Origin: Aquimarina spongiae
GTDB lineage: Bacteria > Bacteroidota > Bacteroidia > Flavobacteriales > Flavobacteriaceae
NCBI RefSeq assembly: GCF_900141785.1
Contig: NZ_FQYP01000005.1
Span: 310,001-374,000, forward strand
Direction: 5' to 3'
Length of the DNA stretch: 64,000 bases
Shown: one piece after another, positions 26,146 to 34,678 of the stretch
Position numbering within the stretch: the first letter of the stretch is position 1
How the letters are laid out: each line of letters begins with the position of its first letter
The notes under the pieces: generated by a model
The model's database searches: none
What the model was told of the DNA's origin: nothing
Seen by the model: the letters and a program-made list of their open reading frames with translations, nothing else
Translations under genes and position numbers: made by a program

Positions 26146-26643
26146 TTAGAATATATCTACGATTTTATTATTTTGTACTTTAAAGTTTAAAACATAATAA
26201 CTATCGAGAATTTCATCTTTTCGTTTTCCAGCTTTCCATCCTTTTAAGCTTTCAATTGATTCTTGAATGCGTTTAATATTATCAGAATTAAAAGTGTTTT
26301 CCTTTAGGTTGGAATTAACCGTTTTTACGCGGAATCTACCGGTTTTGTTTTTGCAATTAACTACAAATCTGTAAGTTATAAATCCCGAATCATTAAAATT
26401 CAGATTATTTATGAGTCCTTTTAGTTCTTTTTTGATTGCCTTTTCTCCGCCTTGATAATTAGTGCCAATAGAATAGTACTGTGTTATTCTATCTTCGTTG
26501 CAGGCGTTAAATTCAGAATTGTCAATATTTTTATCAAATGAAATATCACCAACCCTACTAGTTGTTTGATAATAAACCCAAATAGTAAGAATTAAAGCTA
26601 AAAAAAAACTTGACAGTAAGAGTATATTCAGTTTATTTTTCAA
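26146..26643 (-). CDS. Membrane-anchored TonB-like C-terminal protein
   Basis: This 165-residue protein has one N-terminal transmembrane segment (LLLSSFFLALILTIWVYYQT). The rest is exported. GGEKAIKKELKGLINNLNFN, then GFITYRFVVNCKNKTGRFRV and ESIESLKGWKAGKRKDEILD, resembles the TonB C-terminal fold common in flavobacterial energy-transducer-like proteins, but no proline-rich linker is present. It is probably the first gene of an operon with the TPR protein. The fold is inferred from pattern only. Confidence 0.6.
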   Translation of the reverse strand: MKNKLNILLLSSFFLALILTIWVYYQTTSRVGDISFDKNIDNSEFNACNEDRITQYYSIGTNYQGGEKAIKKELKGLINNLNFNDSGFITYRFVVNCKNKTGRFRVKTVNSNLKENTFNSDNIKRIQESIESLKGWKAGKRKDEILDSYYVLNFKVQNNKIVDIF

Positions 26644-26673
26644 TTCAGTTTTTCGTTTAAGTAGTAATTGGTT

Positions 26674-27040
26674 ACAACGTATGTATATAGTTACTAAAGA
26701 TAACTATATATCCAAATAGTAAGAAATATAGTTACCTCAATGAGGTTTTCCTTTAGAACATAAAAATAATAATCTCCAGTATAAAAAGTGTGAACTCATA
26801 AAAATAGAGGTAGCAAAATAGAAAAAACAAAGGTGGAGTTTAGTACAAGACCGTACATAAAAACTACCTATATCTATCAGAACCGTGACGAACAGGTCAT
26901 CAAGAGGGATTGCTGGATTTTTATTATCCCTAAAATAGCATATAACATCCCATTTTTATATGAGTTGAGCACTAATTGTTGGATACCTCTTTCATATGAT
27001 TCTTTTTTGTCTGAATTTATATTTAAGAGTCAATGAAAAT
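26674..27040 (+). repeat. Dispersed repeat R1, copy B
   Basis: This is the most complete R1 copy. It starts ACAACGTATGTATATAG directly 5' of the minus-strand gene at 26146-26643. A perfect 10-bp inverted repeat follows (TATATAGTTA / TAACTATATA, 26684-26710). The translatable core includes a frame with HIYQNRD-like and IPFL-x2-LSTN-like motifs shared with copies A and C. The open frame at 26833-27036 is interrupted in its homologues and is not called as a gene. It precedes the S24-like gene by ~165 bp. Confidence 0.75.
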
Positions 27041-27204
27041 ACCAATTAAAAGCTGTGATAACGAATTTCAAGGAGTCCCACTTATCTCTTGCTTCGTCAC
27101 GAATTTCAAGAGCTTCAACACTTTAATTTAGAAGGTTATTTCCCGGACATAAGGAGATAACCTCCTCTGATTTTTACCAAATAATATAATTAAAAAGTAA
27201 AGAA

Positions 27205-27711
27205 ATGAAGTTTGATATGAATGTGATGGAAAATAATAACGGCAATAAGTTTATAACAATGCCTGGCGGAAGAGTAATAATGAGCGCACCTTTAATTCCC
27301 TTTTGCGCCTACGCTTCTTTTGTAGAGGTCTTTGATGACGAGTATACAATAAAAAAAGAGTTTGAAACTACCTACTTTATCGCAGATAAGTTAGCTAAAG
27401 GTAGATATATCGCTTTCACAGTAAAGAATGATAGTATGAATGGAGGGGGATTATATGATACTCCATCCGACTCTCAAGTATTAGGCCGCCAACTTGGAAA
27501 ACATCTATGGAAAGATGGTTTTAGGTCCACCGACTATGGATGGATTATAGTATGTACAACAGGAATATTTCATAAAGACATATCAAAATTTGATAAGATG
27601 ACGGGAGACATTGTTTGCTCATCCCGAAATCCTCTCCCAGAATTTCCAAATTTCGAATTGAACTTGAATAACGTGCATTCAATCTACAAAGTAATAAAAA
27701 GGTCATTTTAA
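27205..27711 (+). CDS. S24/LexA-type peptidase domain protein without HTH
   Basis: This 168-residue protein begins MKFDMNVMENNNGNKFITMP. The central KGRYIAFTVKNDSMNGGGLY gives the S24 nucleophile Ser in DSM. GWIIVCTTGIFHKDISKFDK carries the Lys that forms the Ser-Lys dyad, and SRNPLPEFPNFELNLNNVHS matches the C-terminal strands of phage-repressor-type S24 domains. The usual N-terminal helix-turn-helix is absent. It may be a remnant or a stand-alone autocleaving domain. It precedes three exported proteins of unknown role. Confidence 0.8.
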   Translation: MKFDMNVMENNNGNKFITMPGGRVIMSAPLIPFCAYASFVEVFDDEYTIKKEFETTYFIADKLAKGRYIAFTVKNDSMNGGGLYDTPSDSQVLGRQLGKHLWKDGFRSTDYGWIIVCTTGIFHKDISKFDKMTGDIVCSSRNPLPEFPNFELNLNNVHSIYKVIKRSF

Positions 27712-27730
27712 ATAATCAAAACAAACAGTC

Positions 27731-28018
27731 ATGAAAAACACTTTTAACTTATTAATGCTACTTGCCTTATTAGTTATTGCTTGCGCTGCAGATGAAAGTA
27801 ATCATCTAGAAGAAGTAGAAAATTTTGAAGCATTTGAGGGTGCGCATTTAATTGACGATAAGACTTTTACACTTATAGGCTCTAGAGGAGGTGGACAATA
27901 TAATTTAACAAGAGGTGATAACAATCATTCTGTTTCAATACATACGCAAAGTAATTCAGGGGCATTACATGATGACAGGTTAAGAGGAATTTCTATTGGA
28001 ATAAGAGTATATAATTAA
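27731..28018 (+). CDS. Small lipoprotein, unknown
   Basis: This 95-residue protein has a lipoprotein signal (FNLLMLLALLVIAC, lipobox VIAC). The mature part is short and polar, with GSRGGGQYNLTRGDN and a closing ISIGIRVYN strand. No family is recognised. It lies 20 bp after the S24-like gene and 3 bp before the next exported protein, so the three probably form one transcript. Confidence 0.65.
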   Translation: MKNTFNLLMLLALLVIACAADESNHLEEVENFEAFEGAHLIDDKTFTLIGSRGGGQYNLTRGDNNHSVSIHTQSNSGALHDDRLRGISIGIRVYN

Positions 28019-28020
28019 TC

Positions 28021-28575
28021 ATGAGAGTTTTTTTTACATTATTAACAACGCTAATGCTTTTTTGTTTTAACTCTGCTATAAGTCAAACAATTGCTAAAAA
28101 CAAAAGAGATGAGTTCAAAGGGTATTCAATTATCAAAACTGATTGGGAAGTATTATTTAAAAAAGGAAGCTCCTGGACAAGCAATTCGACCTCTTTAAAG
28201 TATAGGTTTACCAAAATTGATGAAACAATAATGCTCGACATCAAAATGATCTTGTTGGAAGGTAAGGTATTTTCTATAAGTAAGTATAATGAATTGATAT
28301 TTCTTTTTGATGATGATACTACATTGACGTATAAATCTCTGTACGATGTTGTGGCTAGTGAAGGAGGAGCGGCAACTGGTCTCTGGGGGGCATCTCTATG
28401 GGGCTTAATGGCTAGTTATTCAAGTGAGCACGACATAGATTTGAAAGAGTTAGAATCAAAAAAGGTAAAAAAAATTAGAATATATACTGATGAAGGGTTT
28501 GTTGAAAAGGAAATTAAATCTAAGCATTCTGATATACTCAAAAAGTGTATAAAACTAATTAAAGAACAGGAATAA
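28021..28575 (+). CDS. Hypothetical exported protein
   Basis: This 184-residue protein has a signal peptide (MRVFFTLLTTLMLFCFNSAI, cleavage near SQTIA). The mature part is a beta-rich domain followed by a Gly/Ala-rich hydrophobic stretch (GGAATGLWGASLWGLMA) and a charged C-terminal helix. The hydrophobic stretch may be membrane-associated. It begins 3 nt after the small lipoprotein stop. I do not recognise the family. The operon context suggests a shared envelope role. Confidence 0.65.
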   Translation: MRVFFTLLTTLMLFCFNSAISQTIAKNKRDEFKGYSIIKTDWEVLFKKGSSWTSNSTSLKYRFTKIDETIMLDIKMILLEGKVFSISKYNELIFLFDDDTTLTYKSLYDVVASEGGAATGLWGASLWGLMASYSSEHDIDLKELESKKVKKIRIYTDEGFVEKEIKSKHSDILKKCIKLIKEQE

Positions 28576-28625
28576 ATAATCTAAAATCCCTCTCAAGAAT
28601 ATTGTAATAATTTATGAATACAGCT

Positions 28626-29051
28626 ATGAGAAAACTAACAATTTTATTTCTATCAATTCTAACAATTTCTTGCAGTTCTGAAGATGATACGCCAAATTTT
28701 GAAGGACATCAATCAGATTTAAAGGGCACATGGTTATTAAGTAAAATCGAATTTGAAGGTACCGACATTATAGATTTTTGCTACAAGAAATCAACAATTA
28801 CCGTTTCATCAACTGGATATGCATCCTGGGTAACGTTTTCAAAAACCTATAATGTATGTGAAAGTAATACAGGCACTTTCGTTTTTAAAGGGCTAAATGG
28901 AAACGTGAACTTTACCATAGAAGGTAATCAGCCTAATATTAGTAATTATTACGGGAGGTTTTACAGCGCAAATAAAATCCAAATAACAAAAAAGCTAAAT
29001 ACTAATGACGAATTGACATCAACAACCATTTACGAATTTCAAAAGCAATGA
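28626..29051 (+). CDS. Lipocalin-like lipoprotein
   Basis: The start at ATG 28626 gives MRKLTILFLSILTISCSSED, with a clear lipobox ISC. A start 12 nt upstream is possible but adds a poor leader. The mature domain DLKGTWLLSKIEFEGTDIID opens the GTW-type lipocalin-like beta-barrel common in Bacteroidota. It is likely outer-membrane anchored and binds small hydrophobic ligands. Function is unknown. It is separated from the previous gene by 50 bp and may be independently expressed. Confidence 0.8.
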   Translation: MRKLTILFLSILTISCSSEDDTPNFEGHQSDLKGTWLLSKIEFEGTDIIDFCYKKSTITVSSTGYASWVTFSKTYNVCESNTGTFVFKGLNGNVNFTIEGNQPNISNYYGRFYSANKIQITKKLNTNDELTSTTIYEFQKQ

Positions 29052-29149
29052 AGGCAATATTTTTTCAAATCAGTAGCCTTACACCATTACGATACTTCAA
29101 AAAAAACACACTGGAATAATTACAAAAGAGGAGATACATCATTAAAATT

Positions 29150-29356
29150 ATGAGACCACCCTACTACACAGAATACAATGTTGATGTTACACAAAGAATA
29201 GAAGAAGGTAAAACGATTTTTTTTGAAGGTGTTGACGAAAAGACAAAACGTAAAGCTGAAGCCAAAGCAAAAAGCATCAGAAGGTATATCTACAATGTAT
29301 TTGCTTATAACAAACACGATAGGCTTGTACTAGTTGGATATGCGGTCCCCAAATAA
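29150..29356 (+). CDS. Small hypothetical protein
   Basis: This 68-residue protein begins MRPPYYTEYNVDVTQRIEEG. It is charged, with an amphipathic helix (EKTKRKAEAKAKSIRRYIYN) and a C-terminal hydrophobic strand (HDRLVLVGYAVPK). It has no signal peptide. A good ATG and clear plus-strand context support it, but no homologue family is recalled. It is followed by a decayed coding fragment at 29384-29596. Confidence 0.5.
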   Translation: MRPPYYTEYNVDVTQRIEEGKTIFFEGVDEKTKRKAEAKAKSIRRYIYNVFAYNKHDRLVLVGYAVPK

Positions 29357-29383
29357 AAAAAGTCATATGGAACTTAATATTAG

Positions 29384-29596
29384 CTGAAGATACCCGTTAA
29401 AGGTAAAATCGGCCTATCCGAAACGGACAGAAATTATAGAAAAGGAATAATAAAGAGAAGGATTGTAGAAACTCTGGTTGAAGAACTCTTTCTAAGCTTG
29501 GGATTTAACGTCTTAAGATACGGGATAGTACAGTTTTCTTTACATTATCTACCAGGGAGGTATAAAACACATAACAACAAAAATAAAAATGGATAG
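29384..29596 (+). pseudogene. Decayed nuclease-like fragment, no start codon
   Basis: A 70-codon open stretch with no ATG reads RNYRKGIIKRRIVETLVEEL, then FLSLGFNVLRYGIVQFSLHY, ending at TAG. The helix-turn pattern RIVE-x-LVE-x-LF-x3-GF-x-V-x-RYG resembles the N-terminal part of restriction-endonuclease-fold accessory proteins, which continue well beyond this length. The absence of a start and the premature end mark a remnant. Family identity is tentative. Confidence 0.4.
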
Positions 29597-29721
29597 TGTC
29601 GTAGCCGTTGCTTATCAGAGGAAAACTCTATCAATTCCTACGCAACCCTTCAAAAAAAAACGTCAATACGAACTGAGCTATTTCATTACAACATTCTGTG
29701 TAAAATGAGTCTTAACGCAAT

Positions 29722-30060
29722 TTACATTTTGTTGGCCGAAGTTTTCAAAAGGTCATCTCCGAATACTTTGATTTGATCTAAAATAGGAAGTGTTTGTAAA
29801 CCTAGTTGAGTTAAAGAATATTCTACTCTAGGTGGTACTTCATGATATGATTTTCTTTCTAAGATTCCGTTTTGCGTTAGAAGCTTTAGTTCTTGGATGA
29901 GCATTTTTTCACTAATTTGTGGAATACCCTTTTTCAATTCACCATATCGTTTTTTCTCTTTCCCTATTTCATCTATGACACGTAAAGACCATTTACCTCC
30001 AATAACAAGGAGTGCTCTTGTAACAGAGCAGGTTGCTGATAAAAAATCTTCTTTTTTCAT
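29722..30060 (-). CDS. HxlR family transcriptional regulator
   Basis: This 112-residue winged-helix protein begins MKKEDFLSATCSVTRALLVI. The family signatures are the Cys near residue 11 (TCSVTRALLVIGGKWSLRVI), the recognition region EKMLIQELKLLTQNGILERK and the wing YHEVPPRVEYSLTQLGLQTL. HxlR/YodB members often sense quinones or electrophiles through that Cys. It is divergent from an NmrA-type oxidoreductase, with a strong inverted repeat at 30098-30128 between them. This is a typical regulator-target pair. Confidence 0.93.
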   Translation of the reverse strand: MKKEDFLSATCSVTRALLVIGGKWSLRVIDEIGKEKKRYGELKKGIPQISEKMLIQELKLLTQNGILERKSYHEVPPRVEYSLTQLGLQTLPILDQIKVFGDDLLKTSANKM

Positions 30061-30097
30061 AATTATAATTATCTGATAATCAACTTTTATGACAAAT

Positions 30098-30128
30098 AAG
30101 TATGTACCTTACTTTTAGGTAGGTACTT
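30098..30128. promoter_or_regulatory. Probable HxlR operator
   Basis: AAGTATGTACCT and AGGTAGGTACTT form a 12-bp inverted repeat (two mismatches) around 7 nt in the 136-bp gap between the divergent HxlR and NmrA-type genes. Size and content resemble known HxlR/YodB-type operators. Confidence 0.65.
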
Positions 30129-30196
30129 GCCAAAAGTACTAGTTTGGATTATCTTTACCAAAAAATAAAATTATTTACAATTAGAAAAGATAAAAA

Positions 30197-31069
30197 ATGA
30201 AAGTATTTGTATCAGGAGCTGCAGGTTTTCAAGGAGGAAATATCGCTCATAAAATAATAAAAGCTGGTAATGAAGTAGTTAGTTTACGTAGAAAACCGGA
30301 AGATGCAAACTCAGGTATAGAAGGGTTAACTTTTCAAGTTGGTGACTTTAGTGATGTTGTAGCTTTATCATCTGCATTTCAAGGAGTAGATGCAGCAGTA
30401 TTCACTATGCCATTAGTATTTGATAAGTCTGTATCGTCAGAATATACTGCTAACTTTATAGAAGCTGCCAAAGGAGCAGGTGTTGATTTAATCATCTTTA
30501 ATACTACCTCAGATCTACCTAAAGAGAATACAGGTTATGCTGTTATTGATATGAAGGTTTCTGCTCAGAAATTATTTGATGAATCTGGATTAAATGTAAT
30601 CACATTGACTCCAGATATTTATGTAGATAATATGTCTGCACCGTGGTCTATTCCTGTGATTATAGGAGAAGGAGTTTTACCTTATCCAGTTAGTGCTACC
30701 GAGAAATCACCTTTTATTAGTCATTCAGATTTAGCAGATTATGTAGTAAGTGCACTTAGTCATCCAGAGTTAGCGGGAAAAGTATTACCAATAGGAGGTA
30801 ACTTTTGGACTGGAAATGAGATTGCAGCAGCTATCTCCAAACACTTAAATAAAGAAGTACAATTTATTTCAGTTACACCAGATGATTTTCAGGCAGAATT
30901 AGCAAAAAGTTTTGGTGAAGTACCTGCTACAGAGATTTCTAATGCCTATCGTAATTTAAATAAAGATTATGATAGAATCATGAATAAAGATTTTTCAGAG
31001 ACCAATAAATTGTTGGCTATTGAACCTCAAAAACTAGAAGACTGGGTAGCTTCTATTTCATGGCATTAA
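30197..31069 (+). CDS. NmrA-type NAD(P)H-binding oxidoreductase
   Basis: This 290-residue atypical SDR begins with the dinucleotide-binding fingerprint (MKVFVSGAAGFQGGNIAHKI, GAAGFQGG). It then has NADPH-selecting SLRRKPED and a VDAAVFTMPL strand. The catalytic Tyr-x3-Lys triad is not clearly present, as in NmrA/QOR2-like members. QOR2-like enzymes reduce quinones, which matches control by an HxlR regulator encoded divergently. The SDR remnant at 31101 follows directly, on the same strand. Substrate is inferred from context only. Confidence 0.88.
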   Translation: MKVFVSGAAGFQGGNIAHKIIKAGNEVVSLRRKPEDANSGIEGLTFQVGDFSDVVALSSAFQGVDAAVFTMPLVFDKSVSSEYTANFIEAAKGAGVDLIIFNTTSDLPKENTGYAVIDMKVSAQKLFDESGLNVITLTPDIYVDNMSAPWSIPVIIGEGVLPYPVSATEKSPFISHSDLADYVVSALSHPELAGKVLPIGGNFWTGNEIAAAISKHLNKEVQFISVTPDDFQAELAKSFGEVPATEISNAYRNLNKDYDRIMNKDFSETNKLLAIEPQKLEDWVASISWH

Positions 31070-31100
31070 AACTAGAATCTTAACCGATCAGACTGTTGCG

Positions 31101-31457
31101 AAAATAAAAAATCTACATGTTATAATTACTGGTGGTAGTTCTGGTATTGGAAAAGAAACAGCCCATGCTTTTATTACTGTGCTCATAACGGGTAGAGATA
31201 AAAATAAGTTGAAGGCAGTAGCACTAGAAATTGGTGCTATTCCCTTCCACTTTGATATCTCAGAACTTGAAAGTATTCCTGAAAAAGCCAAAGAACTAAT
31301 AGCTTTGCTCGATGGAAAGGCGCATACGTTGGTAAGTAATACAGGGCTAGGTATGTTGGTTAGATTTGGGAAGATTCCGTTAGAACATTTCCAGAAAACC
31401 TATGATACTAATGTATTTGGCATAGTTGTTGGCTTAAGAATAGAAAATCATCAGTAA
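31101..31457 (+). pseudogene. Truncated short-chain dehydrogenase remnant
   Basis: The frame is open without an ATG. It reads HVIITGGSSGIGKETAHAFI (intact glycine-rich motif), then jumps to TVLITGRDKNKLKAVALEIG with a short internal deletion where EKGAxV-type residues belong. It continues to NVFGIVVGLRIENHQ and stops before the catalytic Ser and Tyr-x3-Lys. An SDR of ~250 residues is reduced to ~118. It follows the NmrA-type gene and was probably once part of the same HxlR-controlled unit. Confidence 0.75.
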
Positions 31458-31467
31458 ATTGCAACCT

Positions 31468-32202
31468 ATGAAATATCTCGTTTTTATTTTTTTTCTTGCA
31501 CTGCAGCCTTACTATTTATTTGGGCAAGAATCAATAGAAACATTAATTGATTTTGATCAAAAATCATCAAAAAGATATCTTAGGAATAATAGGGTGATAA
31601 CATTTTTGGTGGATGAAGCAAGTAAGTTCTACTTTACTGATGATCTTACTGTAAGGAGTAAAGAAGTAGTAATTCGTGATATCCAAACAAATTTCACAAC
31701 TCTCTACTCTAATGGAAGACTTACATTAAAAATTTCGAACATAGCATTATATTATGATTGGTTCAAGGCACATCAGTCATATAGAATGTATGTTTCTATA
31801 GATGAAACAAGAGGTATTTACAGATTAGTAGGGTACAGTAAAGGAAATAGTAAACCAAGAATAAAGAAAAAATTTACGAGTAAGGAAAAAATTGAACTTG
31901 TTGATTTTACAGATATGGATACATCTGCTCTTAACCCTGAAAATTATGTTGTTGGACCTATAGATCTTTATTCATGTTCTCCACTTTTTTTCAGAAAGCA
32001 GGTTACGCTAGACTATCCAACTGACCTTGCGATGAATCCGACCACCTTCATGGGAGTATACAATTTAAAAGAGAGGATATCTGTCAACATGTCCGAAAGA
32101 ATAATTCAATTATTCAACGGTATGGCTGCTGTAGATAACAGACTTGTTTTAAAAAAAACAGATGGACTTTATAAAATTGTAGGATTTACAAGAAAGAAAT
32201 GA
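31468..32202 (+). CDS. Hypothetical exported protein
   Basis: ATG at 31468 gives MKYLVFIFFLALQPYYLFGQ, a clean signal peptide. The TTG nine bases upstream is less suitable. The mature ~225 residues alternate beta-strands and polar loops. YKIVGFTRKK closes the protein and echoes an internal YRLVGYSKGN, suggesting two related halves. A single internal Cys (LYSCSPLF) is present. I do not recognise a family. It follows the SDR remnant and ends before an attC-like site. Confidence 0.6.
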   Translation: MKYLVFIFFLALQPYYLFGQESIETLIDFDQKSSKRYLRNNRVITFLVDEASKFYFTDDLTVRSKEVVIRDIQTNFTTLYSNGRLTLKISNIALYYDWFKAHQSYRMYVSIDETRGIYRLVGYSKGNSKPRIKKKFTSKEKIELVDFTDMDTSALNPENYVVGPIDLYSCSPLFFRKQVTLDYPTDLAMNPTTFMGVYNLKERISVNMSERIIQLFNGMAAVDNRLVLKKTDGLYKIVGFTRKK

Positions 32203-32330
32203 GGCAACAATTAGTTATTAAATGCAAACAAATACATTGGAGTGGCAAAATGAAGTGTTGCAAATTGATTTTCAAAAACCTCAGAAATGGAATAGAGTAT
32301 ATGTAAGTTTCCCTTACCGTATCAACATTT

Positions 32331-32467
32331 CTCATAACGGTCTCGTATAAGAATCGTAGCGGATTTTATACGCACTTACTTTTCGGCTAAGTATAAACCT
32401 TCTTTATATTTACTTACTTTGGTTTTAGCGATTTTACCGCTATTGTTTTTATACTTTGTTATGCAAC
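32331..32467 (-). repeat. attC-like imperfect palindrome, site 7
   Basis: The clearest member of the series. The left half is CATAACGGTCTCGTATAAG followed by ATCGTAGCGG, and the right half is CCGCTATTGTTTTTATACTTTGTTATG. The outer stem CATAAC/GTTATG and inner stem GTATA/TATAC are perfect. The central spacer is unequal (GGTCTC versus AAA), and CCGCTA/TAGCGG extends the stem with unpaired bases. The size is ~137 nt. It lies 29 bp from the stop of the minus-strand gene at 32496. Confidence 0.55.
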
Positions 32468-32495
32468 CTTTACCGTGTAATGTATTCCTAAACGT

Positions 32496-33071
32496 TTAAA
32501 AGTTAATACCAGCTTCAATAGCAAAACCTAAAGAACGATCCAATACACTAGAATTAGATAGATTACCTATTATTTTGCCTCCTATAACAAGCCCGAAATC
32601 TGGAAAAGGAACATATAGCAGGCCTGTGTTAATGTTGCCTCCAATCAAAAACTTCGTGCTTTTCCCTTCTGTAATATGATCAACTGTCTCTAACCCTGGC
32701 GAAACCCCAATCCCTAGATTAAAATAAAACCCACTACCCAGATATTCATAGCCATCAAACCCCATTCCGAAAGAATAAGTATCTACATCCTTAATGTTCT
32801 TATTCTCTAAAAAATCTTTATTCATATTTGTTTTACCGAAACTTAAAGTAATCGGTATCCGAAACTCTTTCGACCGTTTTTTAAACTCACGGTATTGCAC
32901 CGACCAGCTTATGTAATGTTTACTGAAAGTATGTTGATAGGTAACCATATGCAATTGCTGTAAATCAAATTCAGATAAATTCAACTCGGGTTTATTTTGA
33001 GCTGATAATAGCTGCGAAAGTAGTACAAACAAGAGCGTATAGCCCAAATTTCTTGAAGCAAACAAAGTCAT
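32496..33071 (-). CDS. Small outer membrane beta-barrel protein
   Basis: This 191-residue protein has a signal peptide (NLGYTLLFVLLSQLLSAQ, cleavage near AQNK). The mature part is short amphipathic strands (for example HYISWSVQYREFKKRSKEFR and FYFNLGIGVSPGLETVDH) ending in FAIEAGINF, the usual terminal aromatic of outer membrane barrels. The barrel is probably of eight strands. It is the last gene of a minus-strand accessory block that starts at the AraC gene (34670). Confidence 0.7.
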   Translation of the reverse strand: MTLFASRNLGYTLLFVLLSQLLSAQNKPELNLSEFDLQQLHMVTYQHTFSKHYISWSVQYREFKKRSKEFRIPITLSFGKTNMNKDFLENKNIKDVDTYSFGMGFDGYEYLGSGFYFNLGIGVSPGLETVDHITEGKSTKFLIGGNINTGLLYVPFPDFGLVIGGKIIGNLSNSSVLDRSLGFAIEAGINF

Positions 33072-33164
33072 GATTATTGATTTTTAGTTTGAAAAAAACA
33101 TTCTGCAAATACCATAATTCTTGATTCTTCAAATAATGATATTAATCTTGCAAAACTCGTATGT

Positions 33165-33572
33165 CTAGTTTTCGAAATGAATGTTTAAATATTTTGCATC
33201 TGGCTCGGAATCGTTATCAATAATTACAACAAGTTCATTTGTTTTTATTTTTTTTATAGAAAAAACCAAAACCGCTTTATCTCCTTTTTTTGATAGCGTA
33301 ATACGTTTGTGTTCTTTTTGTAATTGCCAGGTTCCTTTCTCAAAAATACCTTCGCTAACACTTGTAAAAGTCATATCCGACTTCAGTTTTAAATAGTCGT
33401 TCTTTTCTTTATCCGATGGTTCTTCAGAAAACCAACCCACCGAATATTTCGTTAGTTGCCAATTTTTAGAAAGGTTGCTAACGTTTAGTTTTATTTTTTG
33501 TGCATTTATATTTGTAAAGCTCATTAAAAACAAACCAATTAAGCAAAAACTAAAATTATGAGTCTTTTTCAT
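33165..33572 (-). CDS. Lipocalin-like secreted protein
   Basis: This 135-residue protein has a signal peptide (SFCLIGLFLMSFTNINAQ). The mature domain LSKNWQLTKYSVGWFSEEPS has the lipocalin-like W-x-L-x-K opening strand, and GTWQLQKEHKRITLSKKGD supplies the repeating GTW strand. It overlaps the start-proximal end of the neighbouring 33569 gene by 4 nt, indicating coupled translation. It is probably a small-ligand-binding envelope protein of unknown substrate. Confidence 0.7.
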   Translation of the reverse strand: MKKTHNFSFCLIGLFLMSFTNINAQKIKLNVSNLSKNWQLTKYSVGWFSEEPSDKEKNDYLKLKSDMTFTSVSEGIFEKGTWQLQKEHKRITLSKKGDKAVLVFSIKKIKTNELVVIIDNDSEPDAKYLNIHFEN

Positions 33573-33751
33573 TTAGATGTTTTTATAGGTTCTGGAAGAA
33601 AGTATAGAAGCCAAGTGAACCACAATAAATTGAGCAGCCCCCAAATGGATTCTTCTCCTTGAAAATAGTTTATGACCTCAGGTAGTTTATAAAATCCTAC
33701 AATACCCAAGAAGCCTAGATACCAGTTATTGTCAAATTTGTAATTTTTCAT
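33569..33751 (-). CDS. Small membrane protein
   Basis: The start at ATG 33751 gives MKNYKFDNNWYLGFLGIVGF (60 residues). An upstream start at 33802 adds 17 unlikely residues. Two hydrophobic stretches (WYLGFLGIVGFYKLPEVINY and IWGLLNLLWFTWLLYFLP) suggest two membrane passes, in the style of DUF3796-type proteins. Its stop overlaps the start of the lipocalin-like gene by 4 nt. It is translationally coupled. Function is unknown. Confidence 0.65.
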   Translation of the reverse strand: MKNYKFDNNWYLGFLGIVGFYKLPEVINYFQGEESIWGLLNLLWFTWLLYFLPEPIKTSK

Positions 33752-33803
33752 ACCACAAAAGTAGCTGTGGCTTTGTACTGGTTGTTTGTCCGTTTTGGAC
33801 AAT

Positions 33804-34670
33804 TTACATTACGGGAATATAGATTTCTGTTATCAAATCCTTTTTATCGATTTTTTCGTGGTGGTTAACATAAAACTCTAAGATTGGCTTGTCGGCAAAC
33901 TCTAGCTGAATATCTGTTAACCAATTGCCATAGATTTGATTGTAGGTGCTTACTAACTGTTCGTTAGCACCTTTATGAATGAATTTTGCGTATTTTTGAA
34001 TGTGATGTTTTTTTGTTTGGTACAAATTTTCTATTGCAAAGTTTAGTGGTTCTCTAAGAATTAAAGCCACATTTGTTCTGCATCTAAAATCATCTGTAAT
34101 TTCGTTATCGTCTATGGCTTCTGAAAAAAATATGCTTTCGTCAGAAAGTAGCTGATTTTTTGTGCAATACTTAATAAATGTGTTCCAGGTTTTTTCAATC
34201 GCTTTTAAATCTTGTGTGTTGCCTTTGTGTTCTACATATAATACATCAAATTCAGGAAGTGTTTCTATGGTAAATGGCAACGGTTTTAGTTTATGTTCGT
34301 CACTATTTTGTTTGTTTGGCTGAAGAATATTGTTAGTGCTTTTCCTAAATAAAATAGGCGAACAGTTGAATTTGCTTTTGAAAGCCTTACTAAAAGAGGC
34401 TACATCAGAAAAACCTACGTTTATTGCAATATCAGAAACTTGCTCTTCGGTATATTTTAAATATTCTGCCGACTTTTCTAGCCGAATCCTCTTAATGTAC
34501 TTCCCAATCGTTTCTTGATGTAAAGATTGAAAAATACGATTGATGTTCCTGTACGAATAAAGACTTATTTGTTCAATTTTTTCGATGTTTATTTCGTCCT
34601 TGAAATTCTCATCTATGAACCTAATTAGTTTTTTATATCGCTCTATTTGTGTAATGTTTTCTAGGTTCAT
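33804..34670 (-). CDS. AraC family regulator with GyrI-like effector domain
   Basis: The start at ATG 34670 (288 residues) is preferred to 34682. The N-terminal AraC HTH (about 1-105; KIEQISLYSYRNINRIFQSL and DIAINVGFSDVASFSKAFKS) is followed by a GyrI-like/SoxS-Rob-type effector-binding domain (about 125-288; LPEFDVLYVEHKGNTQDLKA and EFYVNHHEKIDKKDLITEIY). This order is that of multidrug-sensing regulators such as Rob and SoxS/BmrR-like chimeras. It probably senses cationic or drug-like compounds and activates the coupled downstream genes. Repeat R1 copy C begins 8 bp upstream. Confidence 0.9.
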   Translation of the reverse strand: MNLENITQIERYKKLIRFIDENFKDEINIEKIEQISLYSYRNINRIFQSLHQETIGKYIKRIRLEKSAEYLKYTEEQVSDIAINVGFSDVASFSKAFKSKFNCSPILFRKSTNNILQPNKQNSDEHKLKPLPFTIETLPEFDVLYVEHKGNTQDLKAIEKTWNTFIKYCTKNQLLSDESIFFSEAIDDNEITDDFRCRTNVALILREPLNFAIENLYQTKKHHIQKYAKFIHKGANEQLVSTYNQIYGNWLTDIQLEFADKPILEFYVNHHEKIDKKDLITEIYIPVM

Positions 34671-34678
34671 TTTATGTA

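Noticed and set aside
26833..27036. 67-codon frame in R1 copy B
   Set aside because: Copy A is disrupted and copy C has a different extent, so no selection on this frame is evident.
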